Source: Bacillota bacterium (GTDB lineage: Bacteria > Bacillota > Clostridia > Acetivibrionales > DTU013). Taken from it: DNA of 11,454 nucleotides. Shown here in pieces: positions 1 through 6,492 of this stretch. The stretch spans positions 1-11,454 of the forward strand of contig JAEZYU010000015.1 in NCBI GenBank assembly GCA_023418915.1, read 5' to 3'. The position numbers were made by a program, and so were the translations under genes. The notes under the pieces are model-generated. The model worked only from the letters and a program-made list of their open reading frames with translations, had not been told where the DNA came from and ran no database searches. Position 1 is the stretch's first letter; every line of letters begins with the position of its first letter.

Positions 1-1303
1 CACCGTTGCCCAGCATCAGATCCTCCAACCTGGGGGAGATGGCTCCGACGCGGCGCCAGCACTCGCCGTCCTCCGTGCGCTCATACTGGAACAGACTCCT
101 TGTGCGCGCTTCACCGTCCATCGCGCCGTAGGCTTCGACCACTTCGGAGATGCAGCGTTTGTTGTCGCCGAGCTGCTTGCAGAATACCGTGATGGGAAAG
201 GCCTCGACGATTAAACCCATGAGGATGTGCGCGGGCACATTGACCGCCGCCATCTGGCACATGGTCATGGTGCGCGCATAGGCTTGCGTGGCGCTGTTGG
301 CGTGGAGTGTGCTGGTGACGGTGTGTCCGGTGCGCGCCGCTTCCTGCGCGTCCAGTGCTTCCGCGCCGCGCATCTCAGCCATCGTGATGATGTCCGGGCG
401 CAGACGGAGCGCGGTGCGAAGGAGTGCCCGCATGTCGATGTTCGCTGCCGCGTTGTCGCTGGGGCGGGTACATAGCGCCAGCACACTCTTCCTTTTCAAA
501 CCGGTGTCGTCGGTGGGATTGACGATAAGAATCTCCCGCGTCTCCTCGATGGTCACGATGCGCTGGCGTTCGTCCAAATTGTTGAGCAGATAGGAGATCA
601 GCGTCGTCTTACCGGAGCCGGTCTTGCCCGCGACGCTGACCGACACGCCGTGATTCAGGCAGAGACTGAGGAAATCCAGCACCTCCTCGGATGCCGTGCC
701 CCAGCGGATGAGCTGATCGCGCGTGACATTACCCAGCCGCTGCTTGCGGATCGCGAAGGCCGCGCCTGCTTCATCTGGAATCAGCGGCGGGAACAGCGCC
801 GTGATGCGCACGCCGGTGGTGATATAGGCATCTACCACCGGGTGCGCGGTATCGATGTTGTGACCGGAGAGCCGTACCAGCCGCCGCGCGATGTCCCTGG
901 CCTGTTCGCCATTCGCGAAGCGCATATGTGCTTTGCGCCGTCCGGCATCGTCCACGATCTCGATGTCTTCGAATGCGTTGACGATGATTTCCTCCACATT
1001 GGGATCGGATAACGGCTCCTCAAGGATGGAGTAGCCTGCCATATCCCGGTACAGGCGCGTGGTCAGTTCCCGGATGTCTATGCCGGAGACATATACCTTG
1101 TTGGTCGTCAGGTATTGCTCGATCAGGTAGCGGACGGTTTCGCGCGCCTGTTCCTGCAAAACGGTTTCCGCCAGCATCCGGGCATGATGCTCGCTGAGGT
1201 GCGCCTGTGTGCGAGACAACGCGCTCTCGTAGGTGTTGTCCTCGGCAGAAGTGAACTCATTTGCCTTATTGTAGAGAATCTTGGAGAGAGTGGAATCACT
1301 CAA
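1..1303 (-). CDS. cpaF: CpaF/TadA-family secretion ATPase (partial, C-terminus off the left edge)
   Basis: Hexameric type II/IV-secretion (VirB11/GspE) ATPase that powers Tad/Flp-type pilus or secretion machinery at the cytoplasmic face of the membrane. The frame is open from position 1303 to the window edge, giving 434 residues; family members are usually about 450-480 aa, so little is missing. Visible motifs: Walker A GKTGSGKTT at about 226-234; an Asp-box region TIEETRE at 251-257; a Walker B-like LRPDIITMAEMRG at 301-313 with the expected Glu at 310; and a His-box TGHTVTSTLHANS at 325-337. The N-terminal domain (about 85-215) matches the usual CpaF layout, with DPNVEEIIVN near 100-109. 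The start is TTG at 1303, chosen because it overlaps the TGA of the upstream MinD-like gene (TTGA) and has GGAGGTG 8 bases ahead. It is the third gene of a translationally coupled operon. The family call is secure; whether it drives a pilus or part of a conjugation apparatus is inference. Confidence 0.93.
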   Translation of the reverse strand, partial: MSDSTLSKILYNKANEFTSAEDNTYESALSRTQAHLSEHHARMLAETVLQEQARETVRYLIEQYLTTNKVYVSGIDIRELTTRLYRDMAGYSILEEPLSDPNVEEIIVNAFEDIEIVDDAGRRKAHMRFANGEQARDIARRLVRLSGHNIDTAHPVVDAYITTGVRITALFPPLIPDEAGAAFAIRKQRLGNVTRDQLIRWGTASEEVLDFLSLCLNHGVSVSVAGKTGSGKTTLISYLLNNLDERQRIVTIEETREILIVNPTDDTGLKRKSVLALCTRPSDNAAANIDMRALLRTALRLRPDIITMAEMRGAEALDAQEAARTGHTVTSTLHANSATQAYARTMTMCQMAAVNVPAHILMGLIVEAFPITVFCKQLGDNKRCISEVVEAYGAMDGEARTRSLFQYERTEDGECWRRVGAISPRLEDLMLGNG

Positions 1304-2073
1304 ATTTCCGCCACCTCCCGCGCCGGGGAGACGGTGGCTTCCGCATCACGCCGCTCGATCTCCGCGTGCAGCAAGTGCAGGTTCCGCGACCAATGCAGCC
1401 CGTCGCGTAGGATCGCCTCCGTCGCCAAGTGGGATTCGTCGTGTAGACGCGCTACTTCGCGTGTGTAACGGAACTGGGCGGCAAACCGAACGCCGATCTG
1501 CCGCTCCACTTCGTCGATCAGGTGAAATGGCATAGTCATTACCGCGATTGGAATGGTGCGGACGAGCGCACCGGCGTTCTCCAGCATCGAGCAAATGGCA
1601 TTATACCAGTGAGTTGCGCCGATATTAGGCACGATGGGCAAAATGATGTGGTCGGCCTCGCGCAACAGTACAGGAAGAAACGGGTCGGTACGCTGCGCCG
1701 AGCAGTCCAGAATGATCGTTCCGAGCAGCGCCTGGCTTTGTTCCAGAAACTCCTTCGCCCGGTCAATCGCTTCAAAGCCGATCTCGTAGTCGGTGTAGGT
1801 ATCGCGGTCGGACAATCCCGCAAGGAACATGCCATCGCAGAGTGGGTGTTGACAGTAGTAAGGACGAATCTCATTTGTTCCCAGTCGGTTCAGGTATTTC
1901 CCCAGAGAATGCTCCAGGTCGAGTCTGATCCCCGAGAGATGAATGGGCAGCGTGGGACTGCACAAGTTGGTATCGATGATGCCAACCGTTCCATGTTCGG
2001 CGTACATGCTGCCCAGGCCACAAGCGATTGAGGTCTTGCCGACGCCACCGCAACCCCAGATGGCAATGATCAT
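1300..2073 (-). CDS. MinD/CpaE-like P-loop ATPase of the Tad-type operon
   Basis: A 257-aa SIMIBI-class ATPase of the MinD/ParA/CpaE type, probably positioning or regulating the secretion complex at the membrane. The N-terminus MIIAIWGCGGVGKTS contains a P-loop (G7-T14), followed by IIDTNL at 32-37 in place of the usual VDxD, and a Walker B-like strand IILDCSAQ in the middle of the protein. The lysine that normally precedes GGxGKT in MinD/ParA proteins is Cys8 here, so the deviant Walker A signature is incomplete. There is no N-terminal receiver domain as in full-length Caulobacter CpaE, so it resembles the short form. ATG at 2073 overlaps the stop of the SAF gene (ATGA), and its own stop overlaps the TTG start of cpaF. 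The sandwich position between cpaB-like and cpaF-like genes supports the CpaE-like role. It is not the element's ParA, which lies at the other end of the window. Confidence 0.85.
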   Translation of the reverse strand: MIIAIWGCGGVGKTSIACGLGSMYAEHGTVGIIDTNLCSPTLPIHLSGIRLDLEHSLGKYLNRLGTNEIRPYYCQHPLCDGMFLAGLSDRDTYTDYEIGFEAIDRAKEFLEQSQALLGTIILDCSAQRTDPFLPVLLREADHIILPIVPNIGATHWYNAICSMLENAGALVRTIPIAVMTMPFHLIDEVERQIGVRFAAQFRYTREVARLHDESHLATEAILRDGLHWSRNLHLLHAEIERRDAEATVSPAREVAEI

Positions 2074-3074
2074 TCTCCCACCTCCGGATTGTTTAGGTCG
2101 ATGGGTGTGGGTTCGGGCTGTTTTGTCGGTTCGGCAGATGCCGTTTCCTGTATGGGCGCACCGGTTGAGGTGGGATCCTCCGCGGCGGTTGGCGCAACCG
2201 GTTCTGGCTGCATTGTGATCTCGGGCTGTGCCGTGACTTCTGGAACTTCCTCCTCGACCAGAACGCGCTCACTGCGCGGGATGAACACGTCCGCGTCGCT
2301 GCCACGGGCGAGGAACGCGATGTGGAGCTCGCCGTCCTGCTCGATTTCGGCCAGCTTCAGCGCCTGCGCCTCCGTCGCGTAGAAGGTGATCGTTGTGGGC
2401 AGGCGGTTGGCCTGCTCGGAATCTTTTTGTACATTGACCAGCGCATCTGTGCCGTCCGAAGCCGTAACTTTGCACACCTCCAGATAACGCAGTTCCTCTG
2501 GGAGCAGAGTATGCGTTTCCCGTTGGACGCCGGAAAGCAGCGTCTGGCTGACGCCGGTCGTCTCGTCCGGCGCATCTTCGCCCACCGGGTCGGTGGATTG
2601 CGCGGGAACGATGCCGAGTTGCTGGTTGATCTGCGTCGCTTTGCGCGTGACCATCACGGCAACTACGTCGCCCGGCTTCAGGATGCCGGAGACACCGGCT
2701 GAAAGGGAGGGCAGCGTAACGGAGACGAGTTGTTTGCCCTTTGCCGCCCCTGCCGCCACCGGATCGACCAGTGTGTCGCGCACCTTCGCCCCTGTTAGGA
2801 TGTCCCCGGCGAACAGTTGCGTGGCGGCATACCGGCTGAAAAAGGATTCCGGGGTGGCCGCCGCGCCACTCGGCACGGACGCAGCCAGGATGTTGACTGT
2901 TTCCAGCATTCCCGCGTCAAGGCGCGTGCCTGCCTTGACGTTCTGCTTCAGTCGCACCACCTTGGTCATGGAGGTCTCGCTCTCCTGCGACTTGGGCAGC
3001 AGCACAAAGCCGACCGCAACGCCAATGGCAATGCACATGAGCCCGATAACGATCTTGTTTCGGATGAATTTCAA
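2070..3074 (-). CDS. cpaB: CpaB/RcpC-like SAF-domain membrane protein
   Basis: A 334-aa protein related to CpaB/RcpC, an SAF/beta-clip protein on the extracytoplasmic side that helps assemble Tad/Flp pili. An N-terminal transmembrane anchor occupies about residues 8-26, preceded by basic residues. An SAF-type segment with alternating VVRLKQNVKAGTRLD and FAGDILTGAKV elements lies at about 38-100, and a RcpC-type region (SVTLPSLSAGVSGILKPGDVVAVMVT) at about 117-143. The last 65 residues are a Pro/Glu/Thr-rich, probably disordered tail. The start is TTG at 3074; AGGAGG lies about 7 bases upstream and no better ATG is available. It is the first gene of the three-gene operon, downstream of the terminator at 3186-3211. 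A 38-base stretch of this gene (2872-2909) recurs in decayed form beside Gabija at 8324-8361. The family call is fairly sure; the cargo or structure it serves is inferred from neighbours. Confidence 0.85.
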   Translation of the reverse strand: MKFIRNKIVIGLMCIAIGVAVGFVLLPKSQESETSMTKVVRLKQNVKAGTRLDAGMLETVNILAASVPSGAAATPESFFSRYAATQLFAGDILTGAKVRDTLVDPVAAGAAKGKQLVSVTLPSLSAGVSGILKPGDVVAVMVTRKATQINQQLGIVPAQSTDPVGEDAPDETTGVSQTLLSGVQRETHTLLPEELRYLEVCKVTASDGTDALVNVQKDSEQANRLPTTITFYATEAQALKLAEIEQDGELHIAFLARGSDADVFIPRSERVLVEEEVPEVTAQPEITMQPEPVAPTAAEDPTSTGAPIQETASAEPTKQPEPTPIDLNNPEVGE

Positions 3075-3226
3075 GCCTGTTCCTCCTCGCTTGTGAATGA
3101 TACTTCCCTTTTCAGCCGGTATCCGTAGCCCAAAGGGATAGGGGTATGGGGAAAGGGGAAAGCCGCCCTCGACGACTAAGGGCCGAAAAATGGGCAGACT
3201 TCCCCCTGCCCTTCAAAAGATGGGGT
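3075..3226 (-). other. Intergenic leader upstream of the cpaB-like gene
   Basis: This 152-base gap holds the terminator of orf167 and then about 110 bases ahead of cpaB. The SD AGGAGG lies just upstream of the TTG start. A TATCAT hexamer sits on the minus strand about 27-32 bases upstream of the start, without a convincing -35. A promoter is expected because a terminator precedes it, but I could not identify one with confidence. Confidence 0.4.
3186..3211 (-). terminator. Rho-independent terminator after orf167
   Basis: Read on the minus strand, GGGCAG and CTGCCC form a perfect 6-bp GC-rich stem with an 8-base loop, followed directly by ATTTTT. It begins 16 bases past the stop codon of the 167-aa ORF. 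It would end the partition-side transcript before the Tad-type operon. Confidence 0.8.
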
Positions 3227-3730
3227 TTATGTGCCGGAAATGGAGCCATTTGCGGCGTGAACACACTTGAAAACGGTCAGCGGTTCACTGTCGCGCACAG
3301 TCAGGCGGTTCCAACACGCGTCGTAGGTTGTTTTCGGGTCAGTGATTGCGCAACCGTAGGTGCACTCAAACCGCGATTCCAGCGATTCGATCATCCTCCG
3401 GAACTGTCTGACCGCACCGCGCGTATCCTCAATGGTCGCTTCCCGGCGGATGTTGTTCAGAAGGCTGTTCATGGAGCGGTAGAGCTGCACTTCGGTGTGA
3501 TAGGGACGCACAAAAGGCGTGGTCAGCGAACAAAAGCCATCAGGCGTTAGTTCCATCATGATCAGAGGAACACCCGTATACAGGCAGGAATCGAGATTCC
3601 CGATGTAAAGCCGGTACAGCAGCGACAGTGTTTCAGGTTCATTGTTAGGGTAAAAGCGGAGCAGCGACCGGTACATGTGGCGGTAGCCTATGAGGGGAAT
3701 GCACTGGGGTTTGCGATAGGATTGGGACAT
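3227..3730 (-). CDS. Hypothetical protein, 167 aa, end of the partition-side operon
   Basis: I do not recognise this protein. It is soluble-looking, with no signal peptide or membrane segment, seven cysteines, a central motif TPFVRPYHTEVQLYRSMNSL at about 71-90, and a basic helical stretch at about 93-120 (RREATIEDTRGAVRQFRRM). The start chosen is ATG at 3730, with GAAAGG about 7 bases upstream. An in-frame TTG at 3814 would add 28 residues but lies in sequence duplicated from the parB2 end and lacks a good SD. A strong terminator follows. Intact parB2 once lay directly upstream, judging from the ΔparB2 remnant still attached here, so it was probably co-transcribed with the par genes and is now cut off from them by Gabija. 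It may be an accessory of the partition or Tad-like machinery, but nothing in the sequence proves that. Confidence 0.72.
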   Translation of the reverse strand: MSQSYRKPQCIPLIGYRHMYRSLLRFYPNNEPETLSLLYRLYIGNLDSCLYTGVPLIMMELTPDGFCSLTTPFVRPYHTEVQLYRSMNSLLNNIRREATIEDTRGAVRQFRRMIESLESRFECTYGCAITDPKTTYDACWNRLTVRDSEPLTVFKCVHAANGSISGT

Positions 3731-3803
3731 GGCGGCACCTTTCTTCCTGTGAATTGGTGACTTTGTGCCATTTGGCCCAAACTGGTGCTTTGTGCCATCT
3801 GGC
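3711..3803. repeat. Left copy of the parB2/orf167 intergenic region
   Basis: This stretch, from the 5' end of orf167 to the ΔparB2 stop, is repeated at 8378-8432. Shared blocks include TTGCGATA, GGCACC.CCTTT.TTCCTGTG and GTGCCATTTGG. The left copy carries the orf167 RBS and ATG, plus an extra 27-bp-period repetition (CTTTGTGCCATYTGG at 3761 and 3788) that the right copy lacks. Confidence 0.75.
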
Positions 3804-3806
3804 TCA
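3761..3806. repeat. Imperfect 27-bp-period tandem duplication
   Basis: CTTTGTGCCATTTGGCCCA at 3761-3779 is followed by CTTTGTGCCATCTGGCTCA at 3788-3806, which differ at two positions. The corresponding region next to intact parB2 has one copy only, so this is a local duplication in the scar. Confidence 0.6.
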
Positions 3807-4112
3807 TAGTCCAAAGCGTTGTTTGTGCTGGTGGACTTCGATCAGTTCCGTAGCTTCTCATAACGTCCTCCTCCGTCAAATCAGGGTAGTGCTCCGCATG
3901 AATGCGGGCAATGAATCGTCCTTTCTGGGCTTCGTCGGCGCTTCTTGCAGCATGAGTTCATCAGAGGCTACATGCGTCAGCGTGCACTCATCGTTCAACC
4001 TGTGCAGTTCCCGCGCCTGGAGCGCTGTGAGAAACTCTCCATAACGCTCGTAGTGTTGGCAATCCTGTCTTGTGCTCTCTTACCGCCATAAAAGTCTGCT
4101 ATCTGCATCACT
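3804..4112 (-). pseudogene. Decayed 3' fragment of a parB2-like gene
   Basis: This is a remnant of about the last 100 codons of a ParB-family gene, aligning over its length with 8433-8740 of the intact parB2. The C-terminal coding stretch is still readable up to the TGA at 3804-3806 (compare KQRFGL here with KQRLGL in parB2), and TEEDVM survives at about 3862-3879. Relative to the intact gene it has a 2-base deletion near 3855 and a 1-base deletion near 3915, and homology becomes patchy beyond about 4060 and fades near 4112. There is no start and no ParB N-terminal domain, so it cannot make a ParB. By eye about three quarters of bases match. It is the left boundary marker of the Gabija insertion. 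Confidence 0.82.
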
Positions 4113-4203
4113 AGGACGGCGAGCGTGGTGTTTTATTCTCCGAGATGATTCCACATAGAACGTCGTCCCGTGAAATACGGTGTCAGAATTTATCGGATAT
4201 TGA

Positions 4204-4235
4204 TTGAAATTTCCGCCAAATCCTGTTACTATAAT
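4204..4235 (+). promoter_or_regulatory. Possible sigma-A promoter of gajAB
   Basis: A perfect TATAAT sits at 4230-4235 in AT-rich sequence, with TTGAAA at 4204-4209. The 20-base spacer is longer than the 16-18 preferred, and there is no TGn extension, so the -35 assignment is weak. It is the best candidate in the leader. Confidence 0.35.
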
Positions 4236-4272
4236 GTTTAAGATATTGTGAGATTTAAGTATTCGAAGCTCC

Positions 4273-4315
4273 GGGTCTGTTCATGTTTTGTTGCGCCGGA
4301 AACAAACATAGGCCC
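4273..4315 (+). promoter_or_regulatory. Imperfect hairpin in the gajA leader
   Basis: GGGTCT pairs with AGGCCC (one mismatch or G-U), and ATGTTTTGTT with AACAAACAT (one bulge), around an 8-base GC-rich loop. A 4-base bulge separates the two stem blocks. No U-tract follows, so it is not a simple terminator. It could be an RNA element, an operator or chance. Confidence 0.25.
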
Positions 4316-4486
4316 AACTACTTAACGCGCCTGACTATGGATCTGGCATTCACACAAAGTGAGTCTTGCGTCCAACAAAAAGCTGGACATGATTTGCTGA
4401 GGACGATTCGGTGGTGGCTCATGGCAGTCATGGTTTACAAGGCTGTCCTGTTCCAGCGGGGCTCCAAAGGGAATTTTGCAGCATAG
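4283..4486 (+). CDS. Possible small leader ORF, 67 aa
   Basis: This is an ATG-initiated 67-codon ORF ending 13 bases before gajA. The upstream sequence lacks a convincing SD, and the protein has no recognisable domain; a Trp-Trp-hydrophobic stretch (IRWWLMAVMVYKAVLF) lies in the C-terminal half. Its first codons lie inside the imperfect hairpin. It may be chance or a decayed fragment of another gene. Confidence 0.2.
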   Translation: MFCCAGNKHRPNYLTRLTMDLAFTQSESCVQQKAGHDLLRTIRWWLMAVMVYKAVLFQRGSKGNFAA

Positions 4487-4499
4487 AAGGGGCTATTGA

Positions 4500-6488
4500 A
4501 TGAAAACACAACCTTACATCTGTCGCGTGCACATCGAAAATTTTAGGAACTTTCATTCCGTGGATTTCCGGCTTAGTGAAAAGCAGGTGCTCATCGGAGA
4601 AAATGCCGTGGGGAAGAGCAACCTCCTTTCTGCATTGCAGCTCATCCTTGACCCAACTCTTTCGGAAAAGGTTCGGATGCTTGATGAATCTGATTTTTGG
4701 GAAGGACTGTCTGATCCGATGGGTGCCGGCGAGGAAATTCTGATCGAAGTCTACTTTGCAAATTACACAGATAACCAGAATGTGCTTGCTCAGTTGACTG
4801 ACGCGACGGTGATGCTCGACGGCAAGGAAACACTGAAGCTCACCTATAAGTTTTTTAAAAAAGACGGGGATAAGCCGGACTATAGCTATACGATTTTCAA
4901 GGGCGACGATGAAAAGAGAGCCTTTACCTTCGAAGACCGAAAAATCCTGAATATCCGGGTTATCAAGGCCATTAGGGATGTTGAATCGGAAATGCGCAAC
5001 TCCAGAACATCGCCGCTGACGCAGATCATCAAGCAAAAATACAGTATCAGCAAGGATGTGCTGGACGAGATATCCAAAGCTCTCGAAGAGAAAGGCGCGG
5101 ATACCCTTCAGATCGGCCAAGTTGGTGATCTGGAAAACCGCATCCACGCAATGATAAACGCGATGGTATCATTCAGCGATGACGAGTTTGGTGTTTCTTT
5201 GAAAACCATGAACATCGCCGCGACAAAACTCCTTTATGCATTACGTCCATTGATCAACAATCGTGAAGCTGGAAACACAAGCCTCGGCATAAACAACATA
5301 CTCTATATTGCCTTAATCCTTCTATTAATTGAGGATGATACAATTAAGACCTATTTGCCTAGCGATCTCTACGACGAACTGGTAGAGAAAGATAAGAACA
5401 ACTTGATTCGACGTTGTTACAACAAGCTCGAAATTTTGGATGGATATGCTCTCAATCTTGCTGCACTCGAAGATGTCGCCGCTCATGACGCCCTTTACTC
5501 GTTTCTGTCAGAAAAAATTCCGAGTGCTCGTGGCGAAACGATTCTTGCGGTTGAAGAGCCGGAAGCTCATTTACATCCGATATACCAAAGGTTGCTGTAT
5601 AAACATGTGATGAACAAGACCAACACGTCGGTCATAATCACAACACATTCCACGCACATATCCTCTGTTGCGCCAATAACATCGCTTGTTCACTTGATCG
5701 CTAAGCCAGATGGAACATGCGTAAGAACCACAGCAGGGCTCCAGCTTTCCACCGAAGAGTACGCGGATTTGGCGAGATACATCGATGTCAAACGTGGGGA
5801 GCTTTATACCGCAAAGGGTATCCTTTTTGTCGAAGGAATCGCCGAGGAGTATTTAGTAACTAGGTTTTCAGAACGTTTGGGATTCGAATTGGATCGGATT
5901 GGTGTGGTTATTTGCAACATCAGCTCAACAGACTTTAACCCGTACTGTCGCTTCGTTGAGGCACTAGGGATTCCGTATGTTGTTATCACGGATGGTGACT
6001 ATTACCATGATGTCGACGGTAAAAAGCACTTCGGAGATCTGGCTTCTGATGATGATAGCGACAATGGTTTTGACGGACTCGACCGCGCCCTGCGTATCAA
6101 AGAGGACATCATAACATTGCTATACGGCGAGACTTTCGATGAACTCGATTTTGACAAACAGCGCGAAGTCTTTGCTGGGCTGGATATTTTCATCGGCGAG
6201 TATACGTTCGAGGTCGAGGTATTCAAGACCGCCACCGCAACCGACAAAGCGATTATCCATTCTGTTTTCAACCAATTGACAAGCGGCGGTGCCCTGCAGA
6301 AACGAAACTTTTCAGTGAACCTGACATCCGGCGATTATTACAGGTGCCTACGTAAGATTGAATCTTCGCACAGTGGCATTGGGAAAGGGCGGTTTGCACA
6401 GCGGCTTGCTGAAAAGGCCACCTCAACAATGATTCCCGGATACATATCAAATGCCATAAATAGGATTGTGCAAAAGGTTAGGGGTTAG
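4500..6488 (+). CDS. gajA: Gabija protein GajA: OLD-family ATPase-Toprim endonuclease
   Basis: GajA of the Gabija anti-phage system is a DNA-nicking endonuclease whose activity is held back by nucleotides and released when phage replication depletes them; it forms a complex with GajB. This 662-aa protein shows the full OLD-family plan. The ABC-type ATPase half has the N-terminal VHIENFRNFHSVDF, Walker A GENAVGKS at 33-40, a signature-like NTSLGINN at 259-266, Walker B with catalytic Glu in ILAVEEPEAHLHP at 348-360, and the H-loop TTHSTH at 381-386. The Toprim half has FVEGIAEE (Glu445, Glu449), VITDGD (Asp498, Asp500), TFEVEV near 569, and a GKGRFAQRLAE element at 628-638 with its conserved Lys. 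All catalytic residues expected for the nuclease are present. It is longer than the best-studied GajA (about 580 aa). ATG at 4500 has GAAGGGG 7 bases upstream. gajB follows after 4 bases. Base composition is lower in GC than the flanking genes, consistent with transfer. Confidence 0.92.
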   Translation: MKTQPYICRVHIENFRNFHSVDFRLSEKQVLIGENAVGKSNLLSALQLILDPTLSEKVRMLDESDFWEGLSDPMGAGEEILIEVYFANYTDNQNVLAQLTDATVMLDGKETLKLTYKFFKKDGDKPDYSYTIFKGDDEKRAFTFEDRKILNIRVIKAIRDVESEMRNSRTSPLTQIIKQKYSISKDVLDEISKALEEKGADTLQIGQVGDLENRIHAMINAMVSFSDDEFGVSLKTMNIAATKLLYALRPLINNREAGNTSLGINNILYIALILLLIEDDTIKTYLPSDLYDELVEKDKNNLIRRCYNKLEILDGYALNLAALEDVAAHDALYSFLSEKIPSARGETILAVEEPEAHLHPIYQRLLYKHVMNKTNTSVIITTHSTHISSVAPITSLVHLIAKPDGTCVRTTAGLQLSTEEYADLARYIDVKRGELYTAKGILFVEGIAEEYLVTRFSERLGFELDRIGVVICNISSTDFNPYCRFVEALGIPYVVITDGDYYHDVDGKKHFGDLASDDDSDNGFDGLDRALRIKEDIITLLYGETFDELDFDKQREVFAGLDIFIGEYTFEVEVFKTATATDKAIIHSVFNQLTSGGALQKRNFSVNLTSGDYYRCLRKIESSHSGIGKGRFAQRLAEKATSTMIPGYISNAINRIVQKVRG

Positions 6489-6492
6489 GCAA

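Larger units (their letters stand above)
4113..4499 (+). other. Long leader region upstream of gajA
   Basis: This is 387 bases between the ΔparB2 remnant and the gajA start, noticeably AT-rich in its first half. It holds a TATAAT-like -10 hexamer (4230-4235), an imperfect inverted repeat (4273-4315), and a 67-codon plus-strand ORF (4283-4486) that ends 13 bases before the gajA ATG. The gajA SD (GAAGGGG, 7 bases from the ATG) lies at its end. I recognise no protein, tRNA or riboswitch here. A transcript starting near 4242 would carry an untranslated leader of about 255 bases. Confidence 0.5.

Noticed and set aside
1522..2031. 169-codon plus-strand ORF opposite the MinD-like gene
   Set aside because: The minus strand has the P-loop and overlapping operon stops and starts. 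The plus frame is a shadow without motifs.
3227..3814. Longer 195-aa version of orf167 starting at TTG 3814
   Set aside because: The extra 28 codons are read from duplicated intergenic/parB2-end sequence with no good SD. ATG 3730 has one.
4428..5147. 239-codon minus-strand ORF opposite gajA
   Set aside because: It is entirely antisense to the first third of gajA, whose ATPase motifs prove the plus-strand reading. The antisense product has no recognisable domain.
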